From assembly GCF_004797125.1 (NCBI RefSeq), contig NZ_CP038810.1:2666001-2730000 (forward strand): a stretch of DNA of 64,000 nucleotides, written 5' to 3'. The number at the start of each line of letters is the position of its first letter. Position 1 is the first letter of the stretch. A model generated the notes under the pieces. The model saw only the letters and a list, made by a program, of their open reading frames with translations, had not been told where the DNA came from and ran no database searches. Below, one piece after another: positions 35,282 through 44,709 of this stretch. This stretch comes from Flavobacterium sangjuense. GTDB lineage: Bacteria > Bacteroidota > Bacteroidia > Flavobacteriales > Flavobacteriaceae. The translations under genes were made by a program, and so were the position numbers.

Positions 35282-35353
35282 AATTGAAATTTTAATATAA
35301 AAGATGAAATAAAAAGAATATAATCATATCAATAGCGTAAGCTAATAATCTTT

Positions 35354-35464
35354 CTCCGCGAAACCGGCAAAACTTCAGAAGAAATATAGATTATTAAGCA
35401 GATGCTCTCGCACGGCGTGGGCTTCTCTTATCTATATTTCAGGTGCTTGCCGGTACCAGCGGAG
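35354..35464 (+). ncRNA. Nested-stem structured element upstream of a lipoprotein gene
   Basis: Three perfect stems nest in order: CTCCGC (35354-35359) with GCGGAG (35459-35464); ACCGGCAA (35363-35370) with TTGCCGGT (35447-35454); GAAATATAGAT (35381-35391) with ATCTATATTTC (35430-35440). The loop holds a GC-rich CACGGCGTG hairpin. GCGTGG in this loop can also pair with CCACGC downstream (about 35482), an alternative fold. The island around it is AT-rich, so 25 bp of nested pairing is striking. It could be a leader RNA, an ncRNA or a folded DNA recombination site. The strand is assumed from the downstream gene. Confidence 0.5.
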
Positions 35465-35542
35465 TTGGATAATGAGTTTGTTCCACGCTTTTGGTTTAAC
35501 AATCTTCTAAAAACTCTTGGGACGGGGTGATAAACCAATCTT

Positions 35543-36151
35543 ATGAAAACATTTATTTTAAAATCAGTTGTAATGCTGATTATGATTGCTGCAGTTTTAA
35601 GTTGTTCTTCTGACTCTAGTTCTTCCTGTGTACCAATTACTTGTTTAAATGGTGGAATTTCAAACACTAATTGTGGATGTGATTGTCTTCCTGGTTATTC
35701 TGGAAATGATTGTTCTACTCGAATAACGCCAACTAAAATTAAAGTCAGTAAAATAAGGATATCAATGTTTCCTAATACAGACAGCGGAGGAAGTGCATGG
35801 GATGTATCAAGTGGCTCACCAGATATTTCATTGATAGTTTCTCGAGATAATTCAGGAACTCCAATAGCAATTTGGAATGCACCAACGTATTATCCAGATG
35901 TTCTTAGTAATGGAACAAATTTCTTTGACTTTACTCTGACAATCCCAATTGAAATAACACAAGTTACAACACCACATTATATCGAATTATTAGATTATGA
36001 TGGCGCTGATACAATTCCATCGGCGAATGATACAATGGGAGTTATTGCTTTTTATCCATATGTTCAAGCAAATGGATTTCCAACTACTATATATTTAGCT
36101 AATGATTTATTACCTTTAAGATTTGAATTAACTTTGAGTTACGAATGGTAA
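35543..36151 (+). CDS. Lipoprotein with EGF-like cysteine module
   Basis: The protein has 202 residues. The lipoprotein signal ends in VLSCSSDSS (lipid Cys near residue 21). Next is a six-cysteine EGF-like module (CVPITCLNGGISNTNCGC, then CLPGYSGNDC). The rest is a beta-rich domain with acidic Asp/Asn stretches (YIELLDYDGADTIPSANDTM) reminiscent of C2-type calcium-binding loops. It is surface- or periplasm-attached. It lies behind the structured element and has no obvious defence role. Confidence 0.75.
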   Translation: MKTFILKSVVMLIMIAAVLSCSSDSSSSCVPITCLNGGISNTNCGCDCLPGYSGNDCSTRITPTKIKVSKIRISMFPNTDSGGSAWDVSSGSPDISLIVSRDNSGTPIAIWNAPTYYPDVLSNGTNFFDFTLTIPIEITQVTTPHYIELLDYDGADTIPSANDTMGVIAFYPYVQANGFPTTIYLANDLLPLRFELTLSYEW

Positions 36152-36194
36152 TTTATAACAATCATTGTAATTTAATATAATCAATACGTTTATT

Positions 36195-36608
36195 ATGCTG
36201 ACTTTTACCGCTTACGCTGCTAGAGGGTGCGGATTTTGTTTTGATCCTTTAGTTAAAAACGACACCTATTCTTTTTTGCATTTCATTCCTGCAAAAGAAA
36301 GCCCTGAAAAGGTTAAGATGATTGTTTCTTTATATGAGAAAGACAATACATTTATTGAAGAACATAATTTTGTTTTAGAGCTAGATGATAATAGAAAGAA
36401 CTATAATAATAATCATATAGGTTTAGTATATGATGGTTTAAAGCAGAAAATGATTTTTAGTGCTTTAAATCCTGAAAACAATATTCCTTTAGAAAAAATA
36501 TGTATTTGTGTAGCAGTTACCAAAATAAAAGATGGGAATGATGATGAAGATGGAGGGAATTATTTGAGACCTAGAGGACCTAAAGTTACTAGTTTTATTG
36601 AACATTAA
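36195..36608 (+). CDS. Hypothetical protein
   Basis: The protein has 137 residues. An early CGFCFDP has two close cysteines; the rest looks beta-rich (KVKMIVSLYEKDNTFIEEH) with an acidic, glycine-rich tail (GNDDEDGGNYLRPRGP). No signal peptide or known motif is seen. It follows the lipoprotein by 43 bases in the same direction. I do not recognise it. Confidence 0.55.
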   Translation: MLTFTAYAARGCGFCFDPLVKNDTYSFLHFIPAKESPEKVKMIVSLYEKDNTFIEEHNFVLELDDNRKNYNNNHIGLVYDGLKQKMIFSALNPENNIPLEKICICVAVTKIKDGNDDEDGGNYLRPRGPKVTSFIEH

Positions 36609-36719
36609 AATTAAAAGAAAGTACACTTTATCGAATATAAATGCCGTTAACCGATTGTCTCTTATGGTTTATCGGAATTATTGACTTTTCTCATATCTTG
36701 TTTAGTAAATATAAATAAT

Positions 36720-39700
36720 ATGAGAAAGTCTAACAGTCAAATCGTTTTTTCAGCATCAGATTTATCAAATCATATCCATTGTAAGCATTTAACTAATCTT
36801 AATTATGATGTTTTACAAGGTTTAAAAGAGAAGCCTATTAACAATAATAGGGTTTTGGATGTTTTGAGAGAAAGAGGTATTGAATTTGAAAATTCATTTT
36901 TAAAAACTTTAGAATCGCAGGGATTTTCTATAATTAAAATATTGCAAGACGATCCTGACGCGAAACAAAAAACAATCGATGCGATGATTCAAGGTGTAGA
37001 TTATATCTATCAAGCAAGATTGAATAACGATAAGTGGCAAGGATGGGCAGATTTTCTAGTGAAAGTAAAACATCCTAGTAATTTAGGAAATTGGTCGTAT
37101 GAAGTAATTGATACCAAATTATCTAGTCATACGAGAGCTGGTACCATATTACAAATAGCTCTTTATTCGGAAATCATAGAAGAAATCCAAGGTGTTTTAC
37201 CTGAAAATATGTATGTGAGAACTCCTGAAGGTGAGATAATTTATCGTGTAAATGATTATATTTCCTATTTGAGATTAATAAAAAAGAGATTAGATGCTGC
37301 AATTGTAACACCTATTTCTACATATCCTGAACCATGTTCGCATTGTGATATTTGTAATTGGTGGGAGCATTGTAATAGTATTAGACGACAAGATGACCAT
37401 TTGAGTTTTATTGCTGGTATGGGAACTTCACAAATAAAAGAAGTTAAGCAACATGGAATAACTACATTAGATGCTATGTCGAAAATACCTTTGCCTATTC
37501 CATTTAAACCTACAAAAGGTTCAAAAGAAACATTTACCAAACTAAGAGAACAAGCAAGGGTGCAAAATGAAACTAGAACCATACAAAAGCCAACATATGA
37601 AATATTAGAACTCAAAGAAAACACTGGATTTTATAATTTGCCTGAACAAAATGCTGGCGATATCTATTTAGATTTTGAAGGTGATCCATTAGTAGAACCG
37701 TCAGGATTAGAGTATTTATTTGGATGGGTATTTCAAGAGAAATATTATTGCATTTGGGTAATGAGTATGGAGGAAGAAAAGAATGCTTTGGAGCAGTTTA
37801 TTGATTTTGTATTTGAAAAAAGAAAAGAATTCCCTTTGTTACATATTTATCATTTTGCTCCTTATGAAACGATTGCATTAAAAAGAATGATGGGTAAATA
37901 TGCTATAAAGGAAAATGAAATAGATGTTTTACTCCGAACTAAAAGTTTTGTGGACTTACATAGGGTATTAAAACAATCTATAAGAGCTGGTGTTGAACGC
38001 TATTCGCTAAAGGATTTAGAAAAATACCATGGTTTTATTAGAGAAATGGATTTACGCTCACTTTCCAAATTTAAAGCAGATTTTGAATTTCTACTTGAGA
38101 GTAAAAAGTTTGAACTAATAACTGATGAAATGAAAGCTGCTATTCAACTTTACAACCAAGATGATTGTTATTCTACTTTAAACTTGCATTTGTGGCTTGA
38201 AAAAGAAAGAGAATTATTAGTTACTAGTGGTAATGTAATAGAAAGACCAATTGAAAATACAGTTGAAGTACCAGATAGTGTTAATGCTCATTTAGAACGA
38301 ATTACACCCATGTATGATGCATTAATGCAACACATTCCACTTGATGTTAATGAACGAAACAAAGAACAACAAGCAAGATATATCCTTGCCAATATGCTTG
38401 ATTGGTATAGAAGAGAGGAAAAATCGTTTTGGTGGGAGTTTTTTAGAATTATGGAATTGGAGCCGGATGAATTATTAGATGAAAAAACAGCTCTAACCTA
38501 TTTGAGTTATACTGGTAATCGCGAAGATTATAAAAGAAGTATTATAGATACCTATTTTTTTCCTAATCAAGAATGTGAATTAAAAATAGGAACAGATATC
38601 AGAGACGAAAATGGAAATAGTGTAGGTGAAATATTCGAATTAGACGAAAAAAATAATACTGTACGAATAAAAAAAGGGCCAAAAGTCAAAGATAATCATC
38701 CATTCTCGTTAATAAAACATGAAAAATTTATAACAAAGGATAAAGTCGAAAACTTGATTCGATTTGCAGAGTGGATAGTAGTTAATGGTTTTGAAAGTGA
38801 TTCTAATTCATACAAAGCAACACGAGATTTATTATTAAATAATTTACCTCGAACTACAGAACCTTTGAATAAAAATGCTGATTTATTAGATAAAAGTATT
38901 GAGTGGTCAACAAAATTAGATTTTAGTTATCTACCCATACAAGGGCCTCCTGGAACTGGTAAAAGTTATACTGCTAGTCATATGATTTATGAACTCATAA
39001 AAAGTGGAAAAAAAATTGGTGTAACTGCATTAAGTCATAAAGTAATAATTAATCTATTAAGTAAAGTCAAAGATGTTGCAGATAAAAATGGATTTGCTAT
39101 AAAAATATTATATAAGGATTCTGCAACAAACAATGAAGAGTTTTCATGGGATATTGCCAAAAATACTGCTGATGTCATTTTAAGTATGAAAGATTACAAC
39201 CTCATTGCTGGTACTAGTTTTATGTTTTGTAATGAAAGTTTTCAAGAATCGCTAGATTATCTTTTTATAGATGAAGCTGGGCAATATGCTTTAATAGAAA
39301 CTGTCGTTGTATCACATGCCGCAAAAAATATTGTTTTACTAGGAGATCATCAACAATTGAAACAACCTATAAAAGGAGTTCATCCTGAAGGTACAGATGT
39401 TTCTGCATTGGAACATTTACTTGAAGGCAAAAAAACAATTTCAGAAGAAAAAGGTGTCTTTTTAGAAAAAACATGGAGAATGCATCCGTCTGTTTGCTCT
39501 TTTGATTCTGAAATGTTTTATGAGTCAAGATTACATGCTATTGAAGGGTTAGAAAATCAAAGAATTGAAGGAAACACACAATTTCAAGGTTCTGGATTAT
39601 TTTATAAATCTGTTATTCATGAAGGTAACACCAATTTGTCATTGGAAGAAATCGATGAGATTGCAAAAATAATTCATGAACTTACTAAAGGTGATGTTTA

Positions 39701-40076
39701 TTGGTATGATGAAAAAAACAACAAACATATTTTACAAAATACGGATATTAAAATCATAACGCCTTACAATAGTAACGTATTTGAATTGCAAAAAAGAATA
39801 CCAACTGTTGAAATTGGAACAGTTGATAAATTTCAAGGACAAGAAGCTCCAGTAATTATTTATAGTTTAGCAAGTTCAACACCCGAAGATGCACCACGGG
39901 GAATGGAGTTTCTCTATAGCCCAAATAGATTCAATGTAGCTGTATCAAGAGCAAGAGCAGTTTTTATAATGGTAGGAAGTCCTAGAATTTTTGAACCTGA
40001 TTGCAAATCACCAGAACAAATAAAACTTGCTAATCCATTTTGTAGATTTATGGAAGTCTCAGAAATCATATCATAA
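36720..40076 (+). CDS. RecB-like nuclease fused to SF1 helicase (TM0106-type)
   Basis: The start MRKSNSQIVFSASDLSNHIH gives 1118 residues. Residues about 10-210 are a RecB-like nuclease with CSHCDICNWWEHC as the cysteine cluster. A DEDD-type exonuclease-like segment follows (IYLDFEGDPLVE near 310). The C-terminal half is a DNA2/Upf1-like SF1 helicase: Walker A IQGPPGTGKSYTA near 740, Walker B LFIDEAGQYAL near 850, and motif VI AVSRARAVFIMVG near the end. It should unwind and degrade nucleic acid. Nuclease-helicase fusions in islands often act in phage defence. No partner gene is evident. Confidence 0.85.
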   Translation: MRKSNSQIVFSASDLSNHIHCKHLTNLNYDVLQGLKEKPINNNRVLDVLRERGIEFENSFLKTLESQGFSIIKILQDDPDAKQKTIDAMIQGVDYIYQARLNNDKWQGWADFLVKVKHPSNLGNWSYEVIDTKLSSHTRAGTILQIALYSEIIEEIQGVLPENMYVRTPEGEIIYRVNDYISYLRLIKKRLDAAIVTPISTYPEPCSHCDICNWWEHCNSIRRQDDHLSFIAGMGTSQIKEVKQHGITTLDAMSKIPLPIPFKPTKGSKETFTKLREQARVQNETRTIQKPTYEILELKENTGFYNLPEQNAGDIYLDFEGDPLVEPSGLEYLFGWVFQEKYYCIWVMSMEEEKNALEQFIDFVFEKRKEFPLLHIYHFAPYETIALKRMMGKYAIKENEIDVLLRTKSFVDLHRVLKQSIRAGVERYSLKDLEKYHGFIREMDLRSLSKFKADFEFLLESKKFELITDEMKAAIQLYNQDDCYSTLNLHLWLEKERELLVTSGNVIERPIENTVEVPDSVNAHLERITPMYDALMQHIPLDVNERNKEQQARYILANMLDWYRREEKSFWWEFFRIMELEPDELLDEKTALTYLSYTGNREDYKRSIIDTYFFPNQECELKIGTDIRDENGNSVGEIFELDEKNNTVRIKKGPKVKDNHPFSLIKHEKFITKDKVENLIRFAEWIVVNGFESDSNSYKATRDLLLNNLPRTTEPLNKNADLLDKSIEWSTKLDFSYLPIQGPPGTGKSYTASHMIYELIKSGKKIGVTALSHKVIINLLSKVKDVADKNGFAIKILYKDSATNNEEFSWDIAKNTADVILSMKDYNLIAGTSFMFCNESFQESLDYLFIDEAGQYALIETVVVSHAAKNIVLLGDHQQLKQPIKGVHPEGTDVSALEHLLEGKKTISEEKGVFLEKTWRMHPSVCSFDSEMFYESRLHAIEGLENQRIEGNTQFQGSGLFYKSVIHEGNTNLSLEEIDEIAKIIHELTKGDVYWYDEKNNKHILQNTDIKIITPYNSNVFELQKRIPTVEIGTVDKFQGQEAPVIIYSLASSTPEDAPRGMEFLYSPNRFNVAVSRARAVFIMVGSPRIFEPDCKSPEQIKLANPFCRFMEVSEIIS

Positions 40077-40802
40077 TATTTGATTCGCTAGCGACCATCT
40101 GCAATCTACATAATCATTCCAAAAAGCAAACAAAAATTCCCAATTTGCAGAGAACATAATTAAAGCATAACATATTTTGAACCTCAATAAATATCACTAT
40201 ATGAAATGGCATGAAATTTTAATCGGTACACCGATATTATCAATTGGTGTCTATCCGGGCATAAAAGTTCTGGAATTCAGAAAAATACTATATTATCACT
40301 TTTTGTCAAGAAACTTGGCTATTCATTTCAATTATAATTATGTTTTGTTCTGTATGATTCCAAATAATGTAAACATCAGGCATGGACGATTCTAAAAGAT
40401 TAAGGTTCCATGCAATGGCTACCTGATGTTGTTTATTTTTGATGAACGGATTTACGACAAGCTGTTGTTTTGAAACCCAACAGCTAGAAGATATCTACAG
40501 GATGTTATTAAAGGTTATAATCCCTGATTAACTCCAAAATATGGTCTTACAAAGGTATTTGGAAATCTGGTTTTGGGTTTAATTTGGCTAATAAAGAATT
40601 CATTTTGAAAAGCGTTTCACCAATAGAAATAGTTGAAAAAGATTAAAATAATGACTTTTAAAGTACTCGAATGTCTAAAGCTCCTTATAAATGACCTCAA
40701 TGGAGTTAGTATATCATAAACCTTCATAGAGTTAGATAACACATACTTGTAAGTTCGGATTGTAATCCGAAATATTTACTCTGTAGGGATTTACTTTGTT
40801 AG
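40077..40802. other. Intergenic stretch with decayed coding traces
   Basis: No intact gene is supported in these 726 bases. A plus-strand frame near 40440-40610 reads like protein (DERIYDKLLF, RRYLQDVIKGYNP, LTPKYGLTKVFGNLVLGLIW) but has in-frame stops, so it may be a decayed gene. A 72-codon ORF at 40177 has no further support. Confidence 0.35.
40754..40771. promoter_or_regulatory. Operator-like dyad before the controller gene
   Basis: TTCGGATT-GT-AATCCGAA is a perfect 8-bp inverted repeat 32 bases upstream of the HTH start. It fits the position of a restriction-modification controller (C-protein) box. Confidence 0.5.
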
Positions 40803-41024
40803 ATGGATAGTTCAAATCGTAAAATTGTAGATTTTATTAAAAATGAATGGATTAGCACAGCTAGTTCACAGAGTTCCTTTGCAGTAGATCATAATCTTGA
40901 CGAAAAAACTGTCCGTCGAATCAAAAATGATCCCGATTACAAAATTAGTCTTGATACTATTCAAAAAGTTTGCGAGGCTAAAAACTTAAAACTCTCAGAG
41001 TTCTTTAAGTTGGTAGGATTATAA
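40803..41024 (+). CDS. Small HTH regulator, RM controller-like
   Basis: The protein has 73 residues. The helix-turn-helix is SSFAVDHNLDEKTVRRIKND with the following helix YKISLDTIQKVCEAKN, close to XRE/C-protein type. The ATG lies 32 bases after a perfect 8-bp dyad. It is followed 31 bases later by a PLD-type endonuclease gene, the usual order controller-nuclease. It probably delays nuclease expression when the system enters a new host. Confidence 0.75.
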   Translation: MDSSNRKIVDFIKNEWISTASSQSSFAVDHNLDEKTVRRIKNDPDYKISLDTIQKVCEAKNLKLSEFFKLVGL

Positions 41025-41055
41025 ATATTTTTCTGATTTTTTTAAATATTTACAA

Positions 41056-42288
41056 ATGGCAGTACGTTTCATAGCGCAGGGCTTAGACCCAGGAAGTAAT
41101 ATTAACGCCGGGAACCTAATTATTGAATCATTACAATGCAACAACTACCAGTCAGTTGACATTTTCGTTGCTTTTGTAAGTACTAGTGGTCTTCGAAATA
41201 TAATGGATGAATTGCAGGCTTTTCAGGCTGCTGGAGGAGCAATTAGGTTATATGTTGGTGTCAACTTAAACGCTACATCAAGGGAGGCACTGGAGGCCTT
41301 AATTGCAAGCGGTATTGAAACCTATGTAATTTACTCGCCAAATAGTATTATTTATCATCCTAAAATTTATGTTTTTAACGGCGCGCAGGTATGCAGGGCA
41401 ATTGTAGGTTCTTCCAACCTTACGGCAAGTGGCCTTTTTCAGAATGTCGAAGCTTCAATTTGTTATGACTTTGATAATGGCAATGCAGAAGGCACAGCTT
41501 TTTTAAATGGAATTACGACCCAATTCGATTCAATTGTAAACAATACCAATAACAGTTGTAAACTTTTAACTCAGCCCGTTCTGGATGTACTTATTGAGAG
41601 TAAAGTGGTTTTGCCGGAGGCAGTAAATCGGGCAAAGGCCAATAGGATAAATAAGGAGTATGCCCCAAAAGATACAGCTGCCAATAAAAGATTGACTGAT
41701 TTATTCGGAAAACTAAGTGTAAAAAGACCACCAAAAGGATTTAGAAAAGCTGCAGTTCAAAAAGAATTTATTACAGTAGCAGGAACTAATGAAGTGGTAA
41801 TAGTGGATCAGGCTATCGAACTTACCACAGATTCCATGTGGATTCAATCTGGCTTAATGACAAGTCCCGCTAGAAACATCCTTGGTCTTTCAAAAAGAGG
41901 AATACTTGCAAATAAAACATATATAAATGGTAGTGTATCATTTTTCGGAATTAACCCGGCTACAGATGATCAACCACTACAAATCGAAGTTGAATATGCT
42001 GGAGAATTATATCTCGAAAATCAAGTGCATTACACGGCTGATAACGGTTCTTGGCGTTTAAACTTCTATGGGGAAACCGCTGCCGGTAAAAGATTCAATG
42101 ATATAACAAGACCCGATGGAACGGTTCCTGGGGCCTTCCAAAATAAAATACTTCTATTTACCAGAATCAGTCCAACAAGATATAAATTAGAGGTTTTGGA
42201 AGATACTGAAGTTGATAAATTAAAAGACCTGTCCTCAGTTTGGGCAAGAAATGGAGCCAGCCCATACGCCTTCGGGTACATTGCGTAA
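41056..42288 (+). CDS. PLD-family (BfiI/NgoFVII-like) restriction endonuclease
   Basis: The protein has 410 residues. A single HKD-type site is seen: His101 and Lys103 in YHPKIYVFNG, Ser119-Asn121 in IVGSSNLTASG and Glu132. The C-terminal 200 residues should hold the DNA-recognition domain. BfiI has the same arrangement: metal-independent PLD nuclease plus B3-like domain. Two DNA methyltransferases lie convergent to it, and its last 54 coding bases overlap the 3' end of the nearer one. Together with the HTH gene this forms a restriction-modification system with an asymmetric target. Confidence 0.8.
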   Translation: MAVRFIAQGLDPGSNINAGNLIIESLQCNNYQSVDIFVAFVSTSGLRNIMDELQAFQAAGGAIRLYVGVNLNATSREALEALIASGIETYVIYSPNSIIYHPKIYVFNGAQVCRAIVGSSNLTASGLFQNVEASICYDFDNGNAEGTAFLNGITTQFDSIVNNTNNSCKLLTQPVLDVLIESKVVLPEAVNRAKANRINKEYAPKDTAANKRLTDLFGKLSVKRPPKGFRKAAVQKEFITVAGTNEVVIVDQAIELTTDSMWIQSGLMTSPARNILGLSKRGILANKTYINGSVSFFGINPATDDQPLQIEVEYAGELYLENQVHYTADNGSWRLNFYGETAAGKRFNDITRPDGTVPGAFQNKILLFTRISPTRYKLEVLEDTEVDKLKDLSSVWARNGASPYAFGYIA

Positions 42289-44709
42289 TGCATTTAATTG
42301 CTGCTGAAACCATACTAAATCATCTTCCACATATTGTTTGCTGAATTCAGAAAGAACCATTGCAACTTCTTGGTTATTCAACCTATAAAGTAGCATAAAT
42401 AATAAATCAATGTTTCTAACGGTTTCAGTTCTATTTGAAAAAGGAAATGCTGCTGTTAACTCTAAATTTTCTGCCAAAGACGAAAGACGACTGTCATCTT
42501 GCAAAAGTGAAAACACCAATAACGAAATATGTTCTTTAATAGTAGCTTCATTCCCATTAAAAATTATTGTATTATTATTTTGCTCAATATCAGGTACGGG
42601 CATTTGATTAATTACGGACTGGGTTAAATCTATCCCACTTAGTTTTTTCTTCAGGATAAAGTCAAACACTACCGAATTAAAAAGTCCTGCCATATACAAT
42701 AAATCATTCTGATCAGTGGTCAAAAATTGAACTGATTGTGACGCAGGGATAAAGGGTAATACAGTGGCAACACAGGTTCTGGTATTAGTGGCAGAAGTTA
42801 AACTCCTCCACGCCAGCATAAATTTTTCGTTATGGTTTTTAGAGAGCTGTGCCCACTTTGCTGCATTTATAAAAAATCTGGATTCAGGAATATAATCCGC
42901 ATTATTTTTCTTTAAATCATCAAGCAACACCGAAGATGATTTACTTCCATATTTCAATACGTCATCCATACCATTAAAGCCGGAATACTTTCCGTCAAAC
43001 TGGTTGAAAAATTTCCCTTCATATACCGGAATAGTATCTTCCCCACTCTTCTTTACAATAAATTCAGCATGGCTTGTTAAATGCACAATTCGACCAAATC
43101 TAACATTTTGATAAACATTTTTAAAAAACGGAAAATCACACGAAATCCTTAATAAAAAATTGGCCTCCATTTTGTTTGAAAAGTTCGGTAGCATCCCGGT
43201 AAAAGGATTCAGCAACTTCAAGCTTTCATAAGACATTGCTATTTCAGATGTTGGTTGCTCTATTTCTTCTATTGAAGTCAGGTTCATCGAGACTTGAAAC
43301 AATTCACTATGGGTCAATCCTAAAAGCAGGAAACAAAACCTTTCCCTGCTGTCAATAGCAAAAATCTTTTTACGATTAATAAAATCATAAATAGCAACAG
43401 TTAACTTCTCTTTCGTTAGGAATTTAAAAAGAGTTTGGTTCACCTGACTGGTAACTATTGCACTTTTCAAGACCAAACCCACAACTCCTCTGTCAGTCTT
43501 CAATTTTAAGGCTGCATCAGTAAATAAGGCATAAGTATTCAGCTCACCTTTATTGGACAAATTGAAAAAAGAATTTTTCTTTAAAGTTGATTTTGCAGCT
43601 TCAATTTCTAATTTAAATTGCATTGCAAATGATGCTAAATCGGAATTACTTAATTCACTTTGAGTAATTTCTTCAGTCCGGCTCGATTTAAAGTGGTTGT
43701 CCGAAATTGACTTTTGATATAAGGCGTAAAACTTTTTTTCCTCAAACCGTATCTTTTCCCATGGCGGATTCCCTAAAATAACATCATACTTTTTAATCTT
43801 GTTTTTATTTAAACCCAGCTGTCTATGGTAAATAAACCCACTAGCAAAAATGTCAAGTTTTTCTTTTGCATTAAAATCAAAATCACTAGTAATCAAAAAA
43901 TTAGCATGAATAAATTTTTCGTTTAATAATGGATATAATGAGGGCTCCTTAATCTTTAAAAGGAGGTTTAATTTAGCCACCTCTAAAGCAAGGCAATCTA
44001 CATCAAAAGCCGAAAGATTTAAAGCAATTGTTTTTAGTAAATCCTTTTTTATAGTTTCATCTACCCTACATTTTAAAAATAAGGTCTCAAAATAATCAAT
44101 TACTGAAATCAGAAAGTTACCCCCACCGCAGGAGAAATCAGAATAGGTAATAGAATACATTTCCTCAATTATTTCACTGCAGATTTTTTTTTCGGCAGAC
44201 AATTTTTTAATACCAAAATTTAATTGAAAGAAAGTATCAATAGTTTTTTTAGTAATAGAATCTGCAAGTTTTGCCGGGGTATAATAACTGCCTAACTTAT
44301 TTCGATAGTTTTTGGTGTTTGAAATAGCGGCACCACTACTTTCATTACTCGATTCAACTCCTAAAAGCGTTTCGTAAAAAGTGGGAATATCAATGGCTTC
44401 ATCAGCTGCTAATTGGTGTAAATGATCATTAATAATCGTAATCAGTTCCTCATTGGCATCTGCAATTAATTGAGAAAATAAATTTTCTTCAGCAAATGTC
44501 TTCTTTAAATAAGCATTTGTCGCAAAAACAATGTTTAAGTCTTCGTTTTCTATCTGGTTTTTCAGGAAAAATAGAGCAGCAGTAAAAAGCGCCTTCACCT
44601 TAAACCGTTCTTTGTTAAGTTCAATAGGATTAACATTCTCCTTATTGGCAAAACAGTTTGAAAGATAGGCTTTTAAAACGTTCGAATATATTACTAATGC
44701 CTTATCCAT
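42235..44709 (-). CDS. N6-adenine DNA methyltransferase of the PLD restriction system (1)
   Basis: The protein has 824 residues. SAM motif I lies in SDFSCGGGNFLISV near residue 190, and the catalytic motif IV is NPPW at 314-317, the gamma-type order. The N-terminal 130 residues are helical and the C-terminal part (about 500-824) should recognise DNA. It resembles the Eco57I/type IIG methylase branch but has no nuclease motif. It overlaps the second methylase by 8 bases. Its 3' end overlaps the opposing endonuclease gene by 54 bases. Confidence 0.85.
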   Translation of the reverse strand: MDKALVIYSNVLKAYLSNCFANKENVNPIELNKERFKVKALFTAALFFLKNQIENEDLNIVFATNAYLKKTFAEENLFSQLIADANEELITIINDHLHQLAADEAIDIPTFYETLLGVESSNESSGAAISNTKNYRNKLGSYYTPAKLADSITKKTIDTFFQLNFGIKKLSAEKKICSEIIEEMYSITYSDFSCGGGNFLISVIDYFETLFLKCRVDETIKKDLLKTIALNLSAFDVDCLALEVAKLNLLLKIKEPSLYPLLNEKFIHANFLITSDFDFNAKEKLDIFASGFIYHRQLGLNKNKIKKYDVILGNPPWEKIRFEEKKFYALYQKSISDNHFKSSRTEEITQSELSNSDLASFAMQFKLEIEAAKSTLKKNSFFNLSNKGELNTYALFTDAALKLKTDRGVVGLVLKSAIVTSQVNQTLFKFLTKEKLTVAIYDFINRKKIFAIDSRERFCFLLLGLTHSELFQVSMNLTSIEEIEQPTSEIAMSYESLKLLNPFTGMLPNFSNKMEANFLLRISCDFPFFKNVYQNVRFGRIVHLTSHAEFIVKKSGEDTIPVYEGKFFNQFDGKYSGFNGMDDVLKYGSKSSSVLLDDLKKNNADYIPESRFFINAAKWAQLSKNHNEKFMLAWRSLTSATNTRTCVATVLPFIPASQSVQFLTTDQNDLLYMAGLFNSVVFDFILKKKLSGIDLTQSVINQMPVPDIEQNNNTIIFNGNEATIKEHISLLVFSLLQDDSRLSSLAENLELTAAFPFSNRTETVRNIDLLFMLLYRLNNQEVAMVLSEFSKQYVEDDLVWFQQQLNALRNVPEGVWAGSISCPN

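Noticed and set aside
40177-40395. 72-codon ORF in the gap before the RM controller
   Set aside because: No protein-like pattern, no RBS or promoter, and the surrounding bases look decayed.
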